A stretch of DNA of 64,000 bases, from assembly GCF_000372725.1 (NCBI RefSeq), contig NW_005200982.1:689541-753540 (forward strand). The letters are read 5' to 3'. The stretch comes from Emiliania huxleyi CCMP1516. Its lineage: Eukaryota > Haptophyta > Isochrysidales > Noelaerhabdaceae. The notes beneath the pieces are model-generated. The model had not been told where the DNA came from. It did not search any database and saw only the letters and a list, made by a program, of their open reading frames with translations. The position numbers and the translations under genes were made by a program. Below, piece after piece: positions 1-10,959 of this stretch (the first letter of the stretch is position 1; each line of letters opens with the position of its first letter).

Positions 1-289
1 CGCTCAAAGGTGGTCGTCCGCGCGCTCATCGTTGGCCTGAGCGATTTTCGCACGCTGCACATGATGGGCTTGCGCAACGCCGCGATGAACAATGCGCGGC
101 GAGAATAGGAGGCCTGTGAGGCTGAGAGGGCGCTATCTATGCGCCAACAATAGCGCAACTGTTAGGCCCAAAGTTAATGTTAAACAGCTCTAGTCACCGG
201 TGTGCAGTGATGGCGCCAATTACTGGTAAAAGAGTGGTATTTACCACTGATGGACTTATTTGATTCTCCTGGGGAGTGGTATGGTATGA

Positions 290-470
290 GCAGAGAGTGG
301 TATGGTAAATTACGAAACTCCGTGGAATCAATTTTTCGGGCTCTGAGCCGAGTCTGAGGCTGGTTTGCGGCCAAATTCAGCCAAATTTTGGCAAAATACC
401 GCTTACCGGGGGCATTTTGCCGATTTCTCCGATTTTTGTCAGATTTTGCCTCAGAAGTCGTGGTAAATCT
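290..470 (-). repeat. Dispersed repeat family 1, copy 1
   Basis: Reverse-strand copy of a repeat that recurs at about 39500-39690 and 62565-62780 on the plus strand. All three share a stretch rich in ccggtattttgcc-like words followed by CAGCCTCAGACTCGGCTCAG and a GAGCCcGAAAAATTTG end. No coding potential was recognised. The rest of 1-640 holds no gene I can support. Confidence 0.6.
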
Positions 471-639
471 TACCACCGTTTGATTGTTTTGGCCGTAGAG
501 TGTTTGATTGTTCTGGGGGGCTATACCAGTAAATATGGCCATCACTGGACACTGCCGGTGTTGACCGATCGAGCGATCGTGGGGATCGAGGTAGGTGGGT
601 CTGGGGGGCTGGGGGGCCGCGCGCCTGCCCCGAAACTAG

Positions 640-727
640 GTGTTACCTCACACGGTCTATTGCAGAGACCAGGAGGGCCCACAGCACACACACCAAGAGT
701 ACATGTGCTGCACTGGACATCAGAGGG
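640..727 (+). repeat. Dispersed repeat family 2, copy 1
   Basis: An 88-bp segment beginning GTGTTACCTCACACGGTCTA and ending near GGACATCAGAGG is almost identical to 15339-15425, which lies inside an intron of the M16 peptidase gene. It differs at only a few bases and encodes nothing recognisable. It is probably a short mobile element or a fragment of one. Confidence 0.7.
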
Positions 728-1139
728 CCAAGGGTTGGATCAAGCAGTGGGAAGGGACTCGAGGTGACGCGCGAGCAGAGACCTACGCCTCCACGCGCTC
801 CACACCGCCGCGCCGATCTTCGCGCGGGCGGCGCGCATGCGCACCCAGGCCGCTCGCGCGCCGTCGCGCAGAGTCGCGCGTTGCTGACGCAAGAGGCCGT
901 GGGCGAGCTGCTCACTTGATCACAGGAGCAGCTGCAGGTGCCGCAGCCTTGTGCTGCCGGAAGTTCTCGAGCCGGCGCGCGCGCGGCTGGCCTTGCCGCC
1001 GCGCGCACGCCGCTTTGGCGCCGCGGGAGCGATCTTGTTGCTCACCGTCAGCACGCCGCACACCTCCTCAGAGGCCTTGCCCACCTCTCCAGATGTTGCG
1101 AGGACGCCACCCGGCATGGCCGGTCCTGTCGTGCGGCGT

Positions 1140-1990
1140 GGAGCCTCCCCCCCCCCCAGCAGCAGAGCTCTGCCTGTGGGGGGTGCTGGCATCTCTGTGC
1201 AGAGGGACAGCTGTATTGCAATAAGTAGCATGCGTTCCAAGTGGCGAGAAGATATGGTCGGCACCAAAATCAGTGGTCTCACCGGCCGGCCCTCCTGCTG
1301 CCAGCCGGGCGGTGCGGGGCACGCCAGCCTCTTTTGTACGCCTCTCGTGCCTCGCGGCGCCTCTGCTTCAAGGAGGGACGATACGGCTCTCGCAGCTGTG
1401 GCACAGCGGAGAGCACAGAGGGCGGTACAAGTCCGTCAGATATGGTTCCCTATCTTCGCATGCTCGTTGTTGGTGATATCCGCGCGAGGTCATACGCCAC
1501 AGGCCAGCAATCACTCGGCCCCCGGGGGGGGGGGGGGGGCGATAAAACTACTGATTTGGGGCGACGCTCTGACACCGAGTGTTGCTCGACGCTGCGACAC
1601 CCCCGAGTACCGGGGGGAGGGCTCAACCTCGGGGAGGACACCTCTGGAATAAAATCCCCTTTGGCGGCGGTGGGGTTCTTTGTTTTTTGGGAAGCCCCCC
1701 ACTTTTTGGTGGTGGGGGGAGGGCTCCCAAAAATCAAAGGGGGTCCCCATTGCCCCATTCAGGGGGGCGCCGGCGGAAAAAAGGCGGAACCGGGTCCCAG
1801 GTTTTTCTGCGGGGGGGGGGGTCCCCTTCCCCCCCCCCCCCCCCAAGCAGCAGAGTTTTGCTGCTGGGGGGGCCCGCGCCCCCCCCCCAGCAGCAGAGCT
1901 CGACCCCCCCCCCAGCAGCAGAGCTCTGCTGCTGGGGGTCAGACCCCCCCCCCCTAGCAGCAGGGACGGGCTTAGAAGTGCAGGGGGGGG
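1140..1990. repeat. Poly-G/poly-C hairpin-rich low-complexity region
   Basis: Several copies of CCCCCCCAGCAGCAGAGCTC and the palindrome GAGCTCTGCTGCTGGGG alternate with long G or C runs. The stretch from about 1640 to 1830 has doubled and stretched homopolymers typical of low-quality sequence. Apparent reading frames here are Gly/Pro artefacts. From 760 to 2290 I see no supportable gene. Confidence 0.55.
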
Positions 1991-2196
1991 TACCGAGCAA
2001 TGTGCGGCCGCTCCGAACGGTATGGCAAGGCCAGCTCCGTGGCCGTGGGCTCACAGCGAAGAGTACAGCCACCCATGCAGAAACTATGTGGCTCTTACGT
2101 ACATTTTCCCGATTTTGGTTTTTGCAAATCGGAAGAAGAAGAAGTATTGTTTGTCAAATCGGTGAATCGCACCCTCAGGCGGCTCAGCTCGTGGCT

Positions 2197-2283
2197 CGTG
2201 CAAGGCGGGGAGACACATGTGTCTCATGTCCCTTAATCCCATCTCGTCTCACGTCTCAGAGTTTGACCGTTTTATTTACTTAC
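2197..2283 (+). repeat. Recurrent 3' element with TTTA tail, copy 1
   Basis: It contains GGCGGGGAGACACATGTGTC, then CCTTAATCCCATCTCGTCTC, then CAGAGTTTGACCGTTTTATTTA. Related copies occur at 33678-33732, 41901-41974 and (weaker) 56071-56144 on the plus strand, and at about 62541-62583 on the minus strand. The TTTA microsatellite end resembles the tail of a LINE or SINE. Confidence 0.55.
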
Positions 2284-2290
2284 CCGAATG

Positions 2291-2842
2291 GTTGGGTAGT
2301 AGGGGTAGAGGGTTGCCCAAAACTTAGACCTGCTCGCAGGCGAGCGCTGAACTAAGCCCCCGGAAGGAGACGGGCTCAAACTTAGACGCTGGTGATCGGA
2401 CTCGCGAACTTAGACGACACGAGGCGGCCAGTTCCGGGTCTCTGCAGCCCCCGCACAGCCACGGAGCCCAGCTCCAGGCCGCCCGGTCCGGCCCGCGGTC
2501 TGCTAAAAAAAAGTGGAAACCCTGGATAAATTTTGCACGACCCCATGGGTCAAATAGGTAGCGCCGTCGCCACTTGCCGCGCGCACGCCCTCCTCTCAGC
2601 CTCCGTGCGCAAGTGGCGACACGCACGCGCCACTTGTACACAACGGCTGCCCGCCGCACAGCCGCACAGAGGCGAAGAAAATTTCGGAGGCTGCAACCCT
2701 AATGATCACGGGACACGGCCGACTTACAGTAGCCCGCATAAGAGGCTCGAGCCGATCTTAGACCGCGGAAGCACCCCAGCGTGACCGGTCACACTTAGAC
2801 CTGTTAAGCCTCGAGGCTCAGAACTTAGCCTACTACCCAACC
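2291..2842. mobile_element. MITE-like element with 14-bp terminal inverted repeats
   Basis: The ends are GGTTGGGTAGTAGG at 2291-2304 and its exact reverse complement CCTACTACCCAACC at 2829-2842. The trinucleotide AAT flanks both ends, a possible 3-bp target duplication. The interior holds several copies of AACTTAGAC and no transposase. It ends 90 bp downstream of the Omp85 stop codon, so it may overlap that gene's 3' UTR. Confidence 0.55.
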
Positions 2843-2932
2843 AATCTTACACCTTACCCGCCTCAGCTCTGCCTCTCTCGTTCCCGCACAACCGCGCGCA
2901 CGGTTGCTCAACTTTGCCAAGCTCCGGCGTGG

Positions 2933-5435
2933 TCAGCCAAACTCGTCGCCGACGAGGCCGACGTGCGTCATCCTCTCTCCTCGCGCGTTGTGCGCCACGT
3001 CGAAGCGAATCGGGCCTACCGGCGGCGCCACCCTGCAGTGAGAGAGAGAGAGGCTTCGGCTCCCCAACCGTGCCTGCGCGGCGCCGCGCGCCGAAGCGGA
3101 GCCCGTAGCCAACCGACGCCCCGCTGGCAAGCGGCTGGGAGGACGAGGGCTTCCGGCCAGCGAGGGCCTCGTCGCGCGCCCCCGCATCGGCAAAGAGTAC
3201 GAACGAGACGGGCGGCGGCGGGCCACCCGGCACGCGGGCGGGTAGCGGGAGGACGAGCGAGACCGACCCGCTCAGCGTGGCGAGGCCGGCGCCCAGCTCG
3301 CCAGACTCGTACCCGCGCACGCTGCCTACGTCATGAAAACACCGAGGTCAGGGAGGGGATACGGTATAGAGTCTTCAGAGCACCGCGTGAGTACAAAGCG
3401 AATGTAACGAATACAGCGGAATACGGCGGACACCGTGTGCACTCGAGTGCTAGTCGGAATACAAGATGACGTAGTCAGCCTCTAGGGCACGAGATATGGG
3501 GAGATATGGAGAGAGATTCAGCCTCTAGGGCACGGAGCCGTCCCCGCCGAGCCGCTCTGCCTCGTATGCTGGGGCGCCGCCACTCGCCAGCTTGCCGCGC
3601 GCCGTGGCGGACACACGGCCCGTGCGCGCCATGCGGCGGGCAAAGCTCGCCGCCGCCGCAGCTGCGCTGCCCAAGGCGGGGGCCTCTCTTGGCGGCGTCT
3701 CCGCCATCTCGCCGGGACGCGCCGCCATCACCACCGGCGGCCTCGCCGGCAATCGAGCCACCGGGGCGGCGGGGGGCGGCGACGGCGGCGCGGGCGGCGC
3801 GGGCGGGAGCAGCGGCGAGGAGAGGGAGGCCCGGCCCGACAGCCGCCAAAAGTCGGGGCACGGGTCGGCGAGCGGCAGAGCACGCGCGAGACGAAGCTCG
3901 CCGCCCGCGCTCACCCGCTCCCGCAGCCGTGCGAAGACGCCGCCCGCGCCGCCGCGCGCCACGGCGCCGCCGCGCTGCCGGAGCTCCGCCTCCGCCACAG
4001 CCTCGGGAGGCCGCAGCGCGCCGGCAGTGGCGCGCGCCTCTAGGAGCACAGGCAACTCGTCGCCCCGCCCGCCGCCCCGCCCTTCCCCCCCGCCGCTGCC
4101 GCCGCCGCCGCCGCCGCCGCCGCTCGCGGGCACGTGCTCGGCAGACAGCTGCCCGCCGACGAGCAGACCCGCCGCCCGCGGCGCCACCGCCGAGAGTAGG
4201 CACGAACCGCCCGCGCGCGCCTCGCGCGGCGCGTCCGCCGCCGCCTCGCCGCCCGGCAGCGGCCGCCAGAAGCCGCGCACGTCGCTAGCGAGGTGCGTCC
4301 CTCCGGCCGAGGCAGCAGAGAGGGCCCTGCTCTTTGGACGCAGCACGAGCGCACTCGGGTCACGCAGCCGCGCCGACACCTCGGTTGCGTTGGCGCGCGC
4401 GACGCGCGCAGACAGCTGCTGGTTGGCCCCGCGCCAGTTGCGGTCCTCGAGCGACACCTCGCCGGTGATTGAGCCGCGCGAGAGGGAGACCGAGGGCTCG
4501 AGCGCGCGGAAGCGCGCCGGCCGACCCTTGCGCGCGCCCTGCTCCACCACCTGCAGCCGCACCTGCAGCGAGCCGTCGCCGCCTTCGGCCGTCTCTGCGC
4601 CGCCGATCCGCGGGGCGTCGACAGAGGCGAAGAGGGGGGAGGAGCGGAGGCGCTGCCAGCCAGCCTCGTCGAGGCGCCACGGCTCGCCCGGCCGCAAGCC
4701 CAGCATCCGCGCCACCGCCTCCTCCTTGGTCGTCCCTCCGCACCGCACCGCCTCGCCTCGTGCCGCGAGCGTCTCCAGCAAGGAGATCGCCGGCAGACCG
4801 CACGCCCGCCGCCGCTGCACGAGCTGCGCCTCTGCGCGCAAGAGGGCGGCGGGGCGAGCGGCGCCCGAGGCGCGCGCGCGCGCGAGCGCCGCCTCGAGCC
4901 TCGCCGCCGCCGCCGCGTCGCGGAAACGCCCCTTCAGCACCGGAGGCTCGCGCGGCACCGCGGCCAAGGCGAGCGCGGTCTCTGCGAGCCAGCGGCGGGT
5001 GGCGGGCGGAGCGGGGGGGCGAGCGGCGACGGCGTCGGCGTCGACGGCCGGTGCGACGGGCGCGAAGAACTCGATCTTGACGGGCCGCCGCGCCACCTCC
5101 GGCTCCGAGGCGAGCAGGACAAGGTGGCTGCTGTCGCCCGGTTGCGAGACGCGCTTACCGACGCGCGCAAAGAGGTAGCCGCTGCGGCGGTACCAGTGCT
5201 CGAGCCGGTCGGAAAGCGCGCCCACCGCCGGGTCCGACGCTGGCCGGCCCAGCACGCCTGACTCGCGGACGGCCTGAGCGAGCACCGGCTGCGGGATGAG
5301 CTTCGAGCGGGCGAGCGAGACTCGGCGGATGCCGTCGGCGGCGGGCGGGGCGGCGTCGTCGACGTATCGCCGGCCAGCCGGGCGCTTGGGCCGGCCGGGC
5401 AGGCCGGCGGGCGTGGACAGCAGAAGGACGAGCAT
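2933..5435 (-). CDS. Omp85-superfamily outer-membrane protein (Toc75/OEP80/BamA-like)
   Basis: A three-exon gene of about 744 residues (5435-3539, 3325-3088, 3032-2933). The N-terminal half carries POTRA-like repeats (HWYRRSGYLFARV; later GLRPGEPWRLDEAGW..LFASV). The barrel half has the Omp85 signature GEVSLEDRNWRGANQQLSA, then LGGDGSVRGYESGELG, where the VRGY loop motif is rebuilt across intron 1, and ends VGPIRFDV..GLVGDEFG. Family members insert beta-barrels or translocate proteins across mitochondrial, plastid or bacterial outer membranes. Several POTRAs and the VRGYE motif favour a plastid-type member over Sam50, but this is inference. A hydrophobic start (MLVLLLSTPAG) follows the chosen ATG; the frame is open further upstream only to GTG. 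A Gly/Ala/Pro-rich insert sits in the barrel. Both introns use GC donors, and intron 1 carries an introner-like element. Confidence 0.85.
3326..3538 (-). mobile_element. Introner-like element, copy A (intron 1 of the Omp85 gene)
   Basis: Read in gene sense, the intron starts GCTCCGTGC, then CCTAGAGGCTGA, ATCTTGTATTCCGAC, CACTCGAG and repeated GTATTC words, and ends CGTAG. The first 9 nt resemble the 9 nt after the acceptor (GCAGCGTGC, 7 of 9), consistent with an aged target duplication. A duplicated GTGCCCTAGAGGCTGA flanks a short ctccccatat minisatellite. The order of words matches introns at 29471-29651, 18436-18671 and 19757-19923. Confidence 0.65.
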
Positions 5436-5785
5436 GTGCGAGTTGCGTCGAAGATGAGCACGCGACGTACGGTGTCGTGGATGCGTGAGAGTGTCGGCAG
5501 CCTTCACGTTGTCGTGCTGACGCTCACGCCGCCCCCGGCGTGCTGCCCGTAGGCGCAGCTCTACTCTCTCAGGCTCGACCCTTCCCGGTCAAGTCAAGAA
5601 GCCCGTTAGTCTCCTCTGCTGCGGCGCGCGGGCGCGAAAAAAAGCGGTCTTTTTATTTAGGCGAGGTTGTTGCCCGAGATTGCCCGAGATTTTCTCATAT
5701 GCCTTTATAACCCAGCCCAGCCCACCCCTCCCCACACCCCCACACCACACCACACCTCCCGCAGAAAAAAGCAAATTCGCTCTGA

Positions 5786-7990
5786 TCACACGGGCCGCGG
5801 CGCGAGCCACATCATCACTGGCTCGCGGCAATACGGGCACTCTCGCATCAGCTCGGAGCATGGACCGCAGACGCACAAGTGGCTGCACGGCACCGCGAGG
5901 TGAGACTTAGCCCGCTCGAAGCATATGATGCACGACGTCTCGCCTCCCATGGTGGACTCTGGGGCAGCCGGCCGCCCCGTGTCGAGGCCAGCGTCCGCTA
6001 GAGAGACGGCGGCAAGCGGCTCGGTGACTGGCAGAGGCTGCTCCGCCGCCTCTTCCGCCTCTGGCCCGATCAAGCGCTCGATGGCGCTGACCCGCTCCTC
6101 GAGGCTACCCTCGGTCGCCGCGCCGAGGCTCGCCTCCAGCCGATCGACAAGCCGCTGCAAGTCCCCGCCGCCGCCGGTCGACTCGCTGCTCACCGCCTCC
6201 TCACACCGCGACACCCGACGCGCCAGCGCCTCCTCCGCATCCACCTCCGACCGGCGCAGCGCCTCTGCTAGCTCCGCAGCCTCACGCAACGCCGCCCGCT
6301 CCGCCGCACCCGCTCGCTCTGCCGCCTCGCTCTCCGCTCGCCTCGCCGCCTCCTGCTCAGCAGCCAGCCGCGCCGCCTTCTCCTCCTGCTCGCGAAACTC
6401 TGCCGCAGCCTTCGCCCTCCGCTCCTCCTCGAGCTTGAAGGCAGGCGGCGCCTTCTTGGCCTCCTTGTTCTTCGCCTTGCCCTCCTTTCTAACCGCTTTC
6501 TTCTCAGCTGCCTTCGCCAGCCGCTTCGCCTTCTCCTCCTCCGCCCTCTTATCAGCAGCCTCCTTCTCGCGCCGCTCCGCCTCTGCTTTAGCCGCCTTGC
6601 GCGCCGCCGCCGCCGCCCGCTGCTCCGCAAGCTGCGCCTCCTCTGCTGCTCGCCTCCCCGCCTCCCTCGCCCGCAGCGTCTCTTCTGCCGCCGCGCGCTC
6701 AGCGGCCAGCTTCGCCTCCGCCTCCGCCGCAATGGCGCGCCTCTGCTCCTCCAGCGCCGCCGCATTCGCCGCCCGGCGCTCCCTGTCCGCCGCTCGCTCT
6801 GCCTCCCGCCTGCGTGCCGCCTGCTCGCGCTCTCGCGCCGTCGCCGCCTCCTCCCGCTCGCGCTGCTCGCGCCGCCCCTTGGCCTCGAGCGCCTTCTCTG
6901 CCGCCTTCTCTGTCGCCTCCGCCTCCCTCAGCGCCGCTGCGTGCTCTGTGAGAGCGCGCACGCACCTGGCGTGGTCCGTTGCAGTGGCGGCGCCAGCGTC
7001 GGCAGTAGCCAGCTTGGCCGCCTTGGCCATCTGTAGCGCGGACTTGCCAGTCTCAGTGCGCAGCTTTGTATCCGCGCCTGCCAGCAGCAGGCAGAGCACG
7101 ATGGGGAGGTGTCCGCTGGCGGCGGCGCCCATCAGCGCGGTGAAGCCGTTGCTGTGCTGCACGTTGACCTCCGCGCCGTGCCGAATCAGTAACTCGACCA
7201 CCCGCTGGTGGCCGCTGCCGGCGGCGCCCATCAGCGCGGTGCTGCCGCTACTGCTCTGCAGGTTGACCTCTGCGCCGCCCCGCAACAGCAACTTGACCAC
7301 CCGCTTGTGGCCGTGCTGAGCAGCGTCAATCAGCGCGGTGACGCCTCTGCTGTTCTGCTTGTTGATCTCCACGCCTTGCCGAAGCAGCACATCTACCACC
7401 CGCTCGTGGCCTTTGAGGGCGGCATACATCAGCGTGGTGCGACCTTTGCTGTCCTGCAGGTTGACCTCAGAGCCACACTGCAGCAGCAGCTCGACCACCC
7501 GCTCCTGGCCGCCGATGGCGGCAAGCATCAGCGCGGTGGCGCCATTGCTGTCCTGCAAGTCGATCTCCGCGCCGCGCTGTAGCAGCTCGACCACCCGCTC
7601 GTGGCCTTGGCTGGCGGCGTGCATCAGCGCGGTGCGACATTTGCTGTCCTGCAGGTTGACCTCAGAGCCACGCTGCAGCAGCAGCTCGACCACCCGCTCG
7701 TGGCCGCCGATGGCGGCGAGCATCAGCGCGGTGGCGCCGACGCTGCTCTGCATGTCGACCTCTGCGCCGTGCTGCAGCAGCAAGGCGGCCACCCGCTCGT
7801 GGCCCTGGCTGGTGGCGTCCATCAGCAGGGTAAAGCCGGTTATCTCGCCATTCTCGCGCGCGGTGTTTGCTCGCCCGCCTCTCTCGAGCCACGAACGCAC
7901 CGCCGCTTCGTCGCCTCGCAACACCGAAGCCACGCACGGCAACAAACAAACCTCGCACGGCGCCTGTGGCTGAGGAACGCTGGAAGACAT
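5786..7990 (-). CDS. Ankyrin-repeat / coiled-coil / RING-finger protein, probable E3 ubiquitin ligase
   Basis: A single-exon protein of 734 residues. Residues of about 15-330 hold roughly eight to nine ankyrin repeats of the [16 protein letters not shown] type. Residues of about 340-620 form a long Ala/Glu/Arg/Lys-rich coiled coil. The C-terminus is a RING-HC finger, [20 protein letters not shown] followed by CGPC and CPYC, like that of MDM2/IAP/XBAT-type ligases. It probably ubiquitinates a partner chosen by the ankyrin domain. The ATG at 7990 (MSSSVPQPQ) was chosen because the frame further upstream begins only at GTG. It is divergent from the NIFK-like gene, with 430 bp between the starts. 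A TAAAATTCTTTT motif lies about 150 bp upstream on the coding strand. The ankyrin repeats are so similar in DNA that recent tandem duplication is likely. Confidence 0.88.
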   Translation of the reverse strand: MSSSVPQPQAPCEVCLLPCVASVLRGDEAAVRSWLERGGRANTARENGEITGFTLLMDATSQGHERVAALLLQHGAEVDMQSSVGATALMLAAIGGHERVVELLLQRGSEVNLQDSKCRTALMHAASQGHERVVELLQRGAEIDLQDSNGATALMLAAIGGQERVVELLLQCGSEVNLQDSKGRTTLMYAALKGHERVVDVLLRQGVEINKQNSRGVTALIDAAQHGHKRVVKLLLRGGAEVNLQSSSGSTALMGAAGSGHQRVVELLIRHGAEVNVQHSNGFTALMGAAASGHLPIVLCLLLAGADTKLRTETGKSALQMAKAAKLATADAGAATATDHARCVRALTEHAAALREAEATEKAAEKALEAKGRREQREREEAATAREREQAARRREAERAADRERRAANAAALEEQRRAIAAEAEAKLAAERAAAEETLRAREAGRRAAEEAQLAEQRAAAAARKAAKAEAERREKEAADKRAEEEKAKRLAKAAEKKAVRKEGKAKNKEAKKAPPAFKLEEERRAKAAAEFREQEEKAARLAAEQEAARRAESEAAERAGAAERAALREAAELAEALRRSEVDAEEALARRVSRCEEAVSSESTGGGGDLQRLVDRLEASLGAATEGSLEERVSAIERLIGPEAEEAAEQPLPVTEPLAAVSLADAGLDTGRPAAPESTMGGETSCIICFERAKSHLAVPCSHLCVCGPCSELMRECPYCREPVMMWLAPRPV

Positions 7991-8135
7991 ATACACACAT
8001 ATATTACTGGTGGGACGTACGCACACATTCCCCCTGGAAAAAGAAATCACGGTTATCCCCCATCACACTGATGTGAATACGTCCCGAGCCCATACTTGTG
8101 GGACCTGTAACATATGGCAGAAGCTATTCTTTCGG

Positions 8136-8148
8136 AAAAGAATTTTAC
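8136..8148 (-). promoter_or_regulatory. GTAAAATTCTTTT motif upstream of the ankyrin/RING gene
   Basis: On the minus strand it reads GTAAAATTCTTTT, about 150 bp before the ATG at 7990. The same core (AAATTCTT or GAATTCTT) lies on the coding strand upstream of several other genes in the window. Its role is unknown; a core-promoter or initiator element is one possibility. Confidence 0.35.
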
Positions 8149-8157
8149 GACGAAGCT

Positions 8158-8300
8158 CCCTCGCACGACACTGGGTGGGCACACGGGGCGCGCACTGGCA
8201 CGGAAAAGCAGAACCGAAACACAAGAAGCAGGGGATTAAAATGAACTCGAGGGCACGGGACGCGGCACAAACGGGGCACAGACGCCAGGCTACAAACACA
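8158..8300 (+). repeat. Dispersed repeat family 3 (ACACTGGGTGGGCAC-type)
   Basis: CTCGCACGACACTGGGTGGG followed by GCGCGCACTGGCA recurs at 12511-12562 and, shorter, at 31466-31505. The following ATGAACTCGAGGGCACGGGA segment recurs at 15451-15500 within an intron. These are fragments of a mobile repeat. Here it lies in the 430 bp between two divergent genes. Confidence 0.5.
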
Positions 8301-8420
8301 GGGAGGCACGACGCAAGGGAGACGATTTTCCCGTTTTCTTTTTCTCTGCCTCTCTGCTGGGCCTCGTGCAGCAACTCAACACTCTTGCCTTCCGGCTGGC
8401 GGCGGCGCTTGTCTGTGGCT

Positions 8421-9466
8421 ATGGCGGGCGGTCAGGGCGGGGCCAAGAAGCTGAAGCGCAGCACAAAGGCCGTGGCCGCCGGCGAGGCGCCTTCCAAGCG
8501 GGCGTCCGGCAAGTCCGCCGCCAAGGCGAAGCCAGCGTCCGAGGAGCCGCCGCCCGCTGAACGGATCGACATGGTGGTCGATGCAAAGACGGCGGCGAGT
8601 ATTACGCAGCGGATCAAGAAGCGGGCGGCGAGCGCGGACAAGGGCGGGCCGAGTGGGTCCGGCACCGTCCTCTACCTCGGCCACATCCCGCACGGCTTCT
8701 ATGAGGAGCAGATGCGCGGCTTCTTCTCGCAGTTTGGTGATGTGACAAGGCTCCGGCTGGCGCGTAACAAGAAGACGGGCGCGTCCAAGCACTACGCGTT
8801 CGTGGAGTTTGCGCACGCGGAGGTGGCGAGCATTGTCGCACAGGCGATGAATGGCTACCTCATGTTCACCAAGATCCTGGTTTGCCAAGTCGTGCCAGAC
8901 GAGCAGGTGGCGACACTTCCGAGAGCCCTTCCCCTTGCAAGCGCGCCCGGCATCCGGCTCGCCCTCTCTCGGCCCCATCTCGGCCCTCTCCCTCGGCGAG
9001 ATCTATCACTCGCAGTTGCACACGTTCCCCTTCCGCCGCCCCAGCTGCACCCGAACATGTTCAAGGGCAGCGGCAAGCCGTTCACGCCGGTCAACCGGCT
9101 AAAGCGCGAGCGGGTGGCGCACAACAAGGTGTCCGGCAGCGACCCGTGCCGACCCGCGCCGCGCGCCTCCCCTCCGAGCTGCCTCCCTCGCCTCACTCTC
9201 CTCCCCCACTGCAGCTCCGCCCGATCGCCGCCCTTGCCGCCGCCACCGCCGCCGCCGCCCTCACTATCGCCCACCACCGCCCCGCTTTCCTCGCCGCACA
9301 GAAGCGGACGGCAGACGAGGCGACGGCGCTCGAGAAGAAGCTGCTCGCTGGCGAGCGCAAGAAGCGGCGGAAGCTCGAGGCGGCGGGCATCGACTACGAG
9401 TTTGGTGGCTATGAGGCCGCCGTCGCGCAGCGCGAGAAGAAGCGCAAGCGCGCCGCGAGCGCGTGA
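8421..9466 (+). CDS. NIFK: NIFK/Nop15-like nucleolar RRM protein
   Basis: Three exons (8421-8906, 9045-9128, 9302-9466) give about 244 residues with two ordinary GT-AG introns. The RRM carries RNP2 as VLYLGHIP and RNP1 as KHYAFVEF. The stretch [20 protein letters not shown] is diagnostic for the NIFK/Nop15 family. Exon 2 gives the conserved [19 protein letters not shown] segment. Exon 3 gives a basic tail with [13 protein letters not shown], matching the family's GIDYdF..Y motif. Family members act in pre-60S ribosomal subunit assembly and rRNA processing in the nucleolus. The ATG opens a Lys/Ala-rich leader ([14 protein letters not shown]). Introns do not show the splice-site duplications seen elsewhere in the window. 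Confidence 0.88.
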
Positions 9467-9744
9467 GAGTCGAGGCGACCGACCGTGGGCACACGTGACA
9501 GTGGAGACGTTCTTTCTGAGGTCGTGTGAGAGAGACGTGTCAGTGGTGAAACAATGCCGACGGCCTGACGAGAGCACGTGCGTGCCCCCACAGCGGTATC
9601 TCAGCGGTTTGTGCTATACATGCGTCGCCGACACGCGCCGAATCCGGGAGGGAAGCCAAGGGGGGGGGGGCGGTACGGGGCGGGCTCCTTGCCCGCCCGC
9701 GCGTCACGCAATCGCGCTGGCGCAAAAGCCAAAAGTCCAGCCTC

Positions 9745-10889
9745 TCACCAAAACGGACCGGTAATGGGAAGCCGCGAGAGCCGCCGCCTCGAGAAGATGC
9801 GGCAGCAGAGAGCCCAGAGGATGGCGATGGGCAGCGCGAGAGCGCCGGCGGCGCCCAGGCGCTTTCGCGGCGGCTGCGGCAGCGGCGAAGAAGGAGGCGA
9901 TGGCATCCCTGCCGCGATGGCTCGCTGAGAGGAGGGCGGCGTGCGAGGCGGCCGGATGGCGAGCTCAAGAGGCACACGGGGGAGGGAGAGCGCCTCACGC
10001 AGCCCTCTTAGCGCGCGCTCCGCCGCCTCAGCCGCGCACGCGCCGCCCCTCCGCATCTCCGCGGCCGACGCCTCGGCGGCGGCGGCGCGGGCCTCGGCAG
10101 CCGCCTTCGCCTCCAAGGCCTTTCGAAGCTCTGCGGCGCGCGCCGCGTCCGCCGCGCCCGCCGCATCTCGACCGCCACCGCCGCCGCCGCCGCCACTGCC
10201 TCCACCGCCGCCGCCACAACGGGCCGCCGCCGCCGCAGCAGCCTCTGCTGCGGCGGCAGGTGCGGTCTCACCGAGCTTCTTGCGCGCGAGCAGCACCTCT
10301 TTCGGGAGCGGCGGCGGGCACGGCCACGGCGATGCTGGAAGTCCTGCGGGTGGCGAGGAGGGGCGATTGGGCACTGAGATGGTTCGCGTTGGGGCGTGAG
10401 CGGCTATGTGGGGACTGTGCCGTCATCATTGTGCTCTGCGTCGGCCACTCGCCGGTAGATCTCCCGCGCAGCGTGCACCCGCCCCTTCTTGAGGCGCATG
10501 TTGGCGAACGAGAAGAGAGTGGACACGCGCGGCAGCAGCACAAAAGCAGCAGCAAAGAGGTGGGCCGCGCCTTTGTTCGGAGGAAGGGGATGTCGGGTGC
10601 GGCGGCAGGTGCTGGCCCTGCGATGTGTTGTGTGCAGAGGCAGGCGGGCACCGTCGCTGTCATCCTCCTCATTGGCGGTCTTGCCCAACGCGATAAATTC
10701 AGAGGAAAAGTGGGAGGAGAGTGGCGACGCGGTGCCTCCGCCCTCGCCGTCGTTCGCAGAGCCGGAGTTGCGGCCGGCGGCGACCGTGGCGGCACGCAGG
10801 AGGGCCTCGGTGGCTGCATTTGCCTCCGCCTTGAGCCTACACTCCTCGACCAGCTGGAGGAGCCGGAGGCCGGGAGCAGCGTCCGCCAT
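9745..10889 (-). CDS. Hypothetical protein, possibly tail-anchored; exon structure unresolved
   Basis: Two open stretches on the minus strand may belong together. The first begins at ATG 10889 ([20 protein letters not shown]) and later reads [18 protein letters not shown] near 10450. The second (about 10330-9745) is Ala/Gly-rich, reads [11 protein letters not shown] and [15 protein letters not shown], and ends with a hydrophobic segment ([16 protein letters not shown]) and a short basic tail, as in tail-anchored proteins. I recognise no family. A GTAAATTCTTG motif lies about 60 bp upstream. Low complexity makes shadow reading frames likely, and splice sites were not fixed. Confidence 0.35.
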
Positions 10890-10959
10890 GGTGACAGCTT
10901 GTCGCTCTCCTGGCCCTCGTGCGTCCGCCGCCGACACACAGACTCGCGCAAGAATTTAC

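Noticed and set aside
3475-5178. Long plus-strand Arg/Ala-rich frames opposite the Omp85 gene
   Set aside because: Shadow frames of a GC-rich coding strand; the minus strand carries the recognisable Omp85 motifs.
3525-5507. Starts at GTG for the Omp85 frame, and likewise for the ankyrin/RING, 909-residue, oxygenase and 61415 methyltransferase frames
   Set aside because: Nuclear genes should start at ATG; the next in-frame ATGs (5435, 7990, 27636, 56273, 61361) were used.
5925-7973. Plus-strand Ser/Ala-rich frame opposite the ankyrin/RING gene
   Set aside because: Antisense shadow; no motifs, while the opposite strand has clear ankyrin and RING domains.
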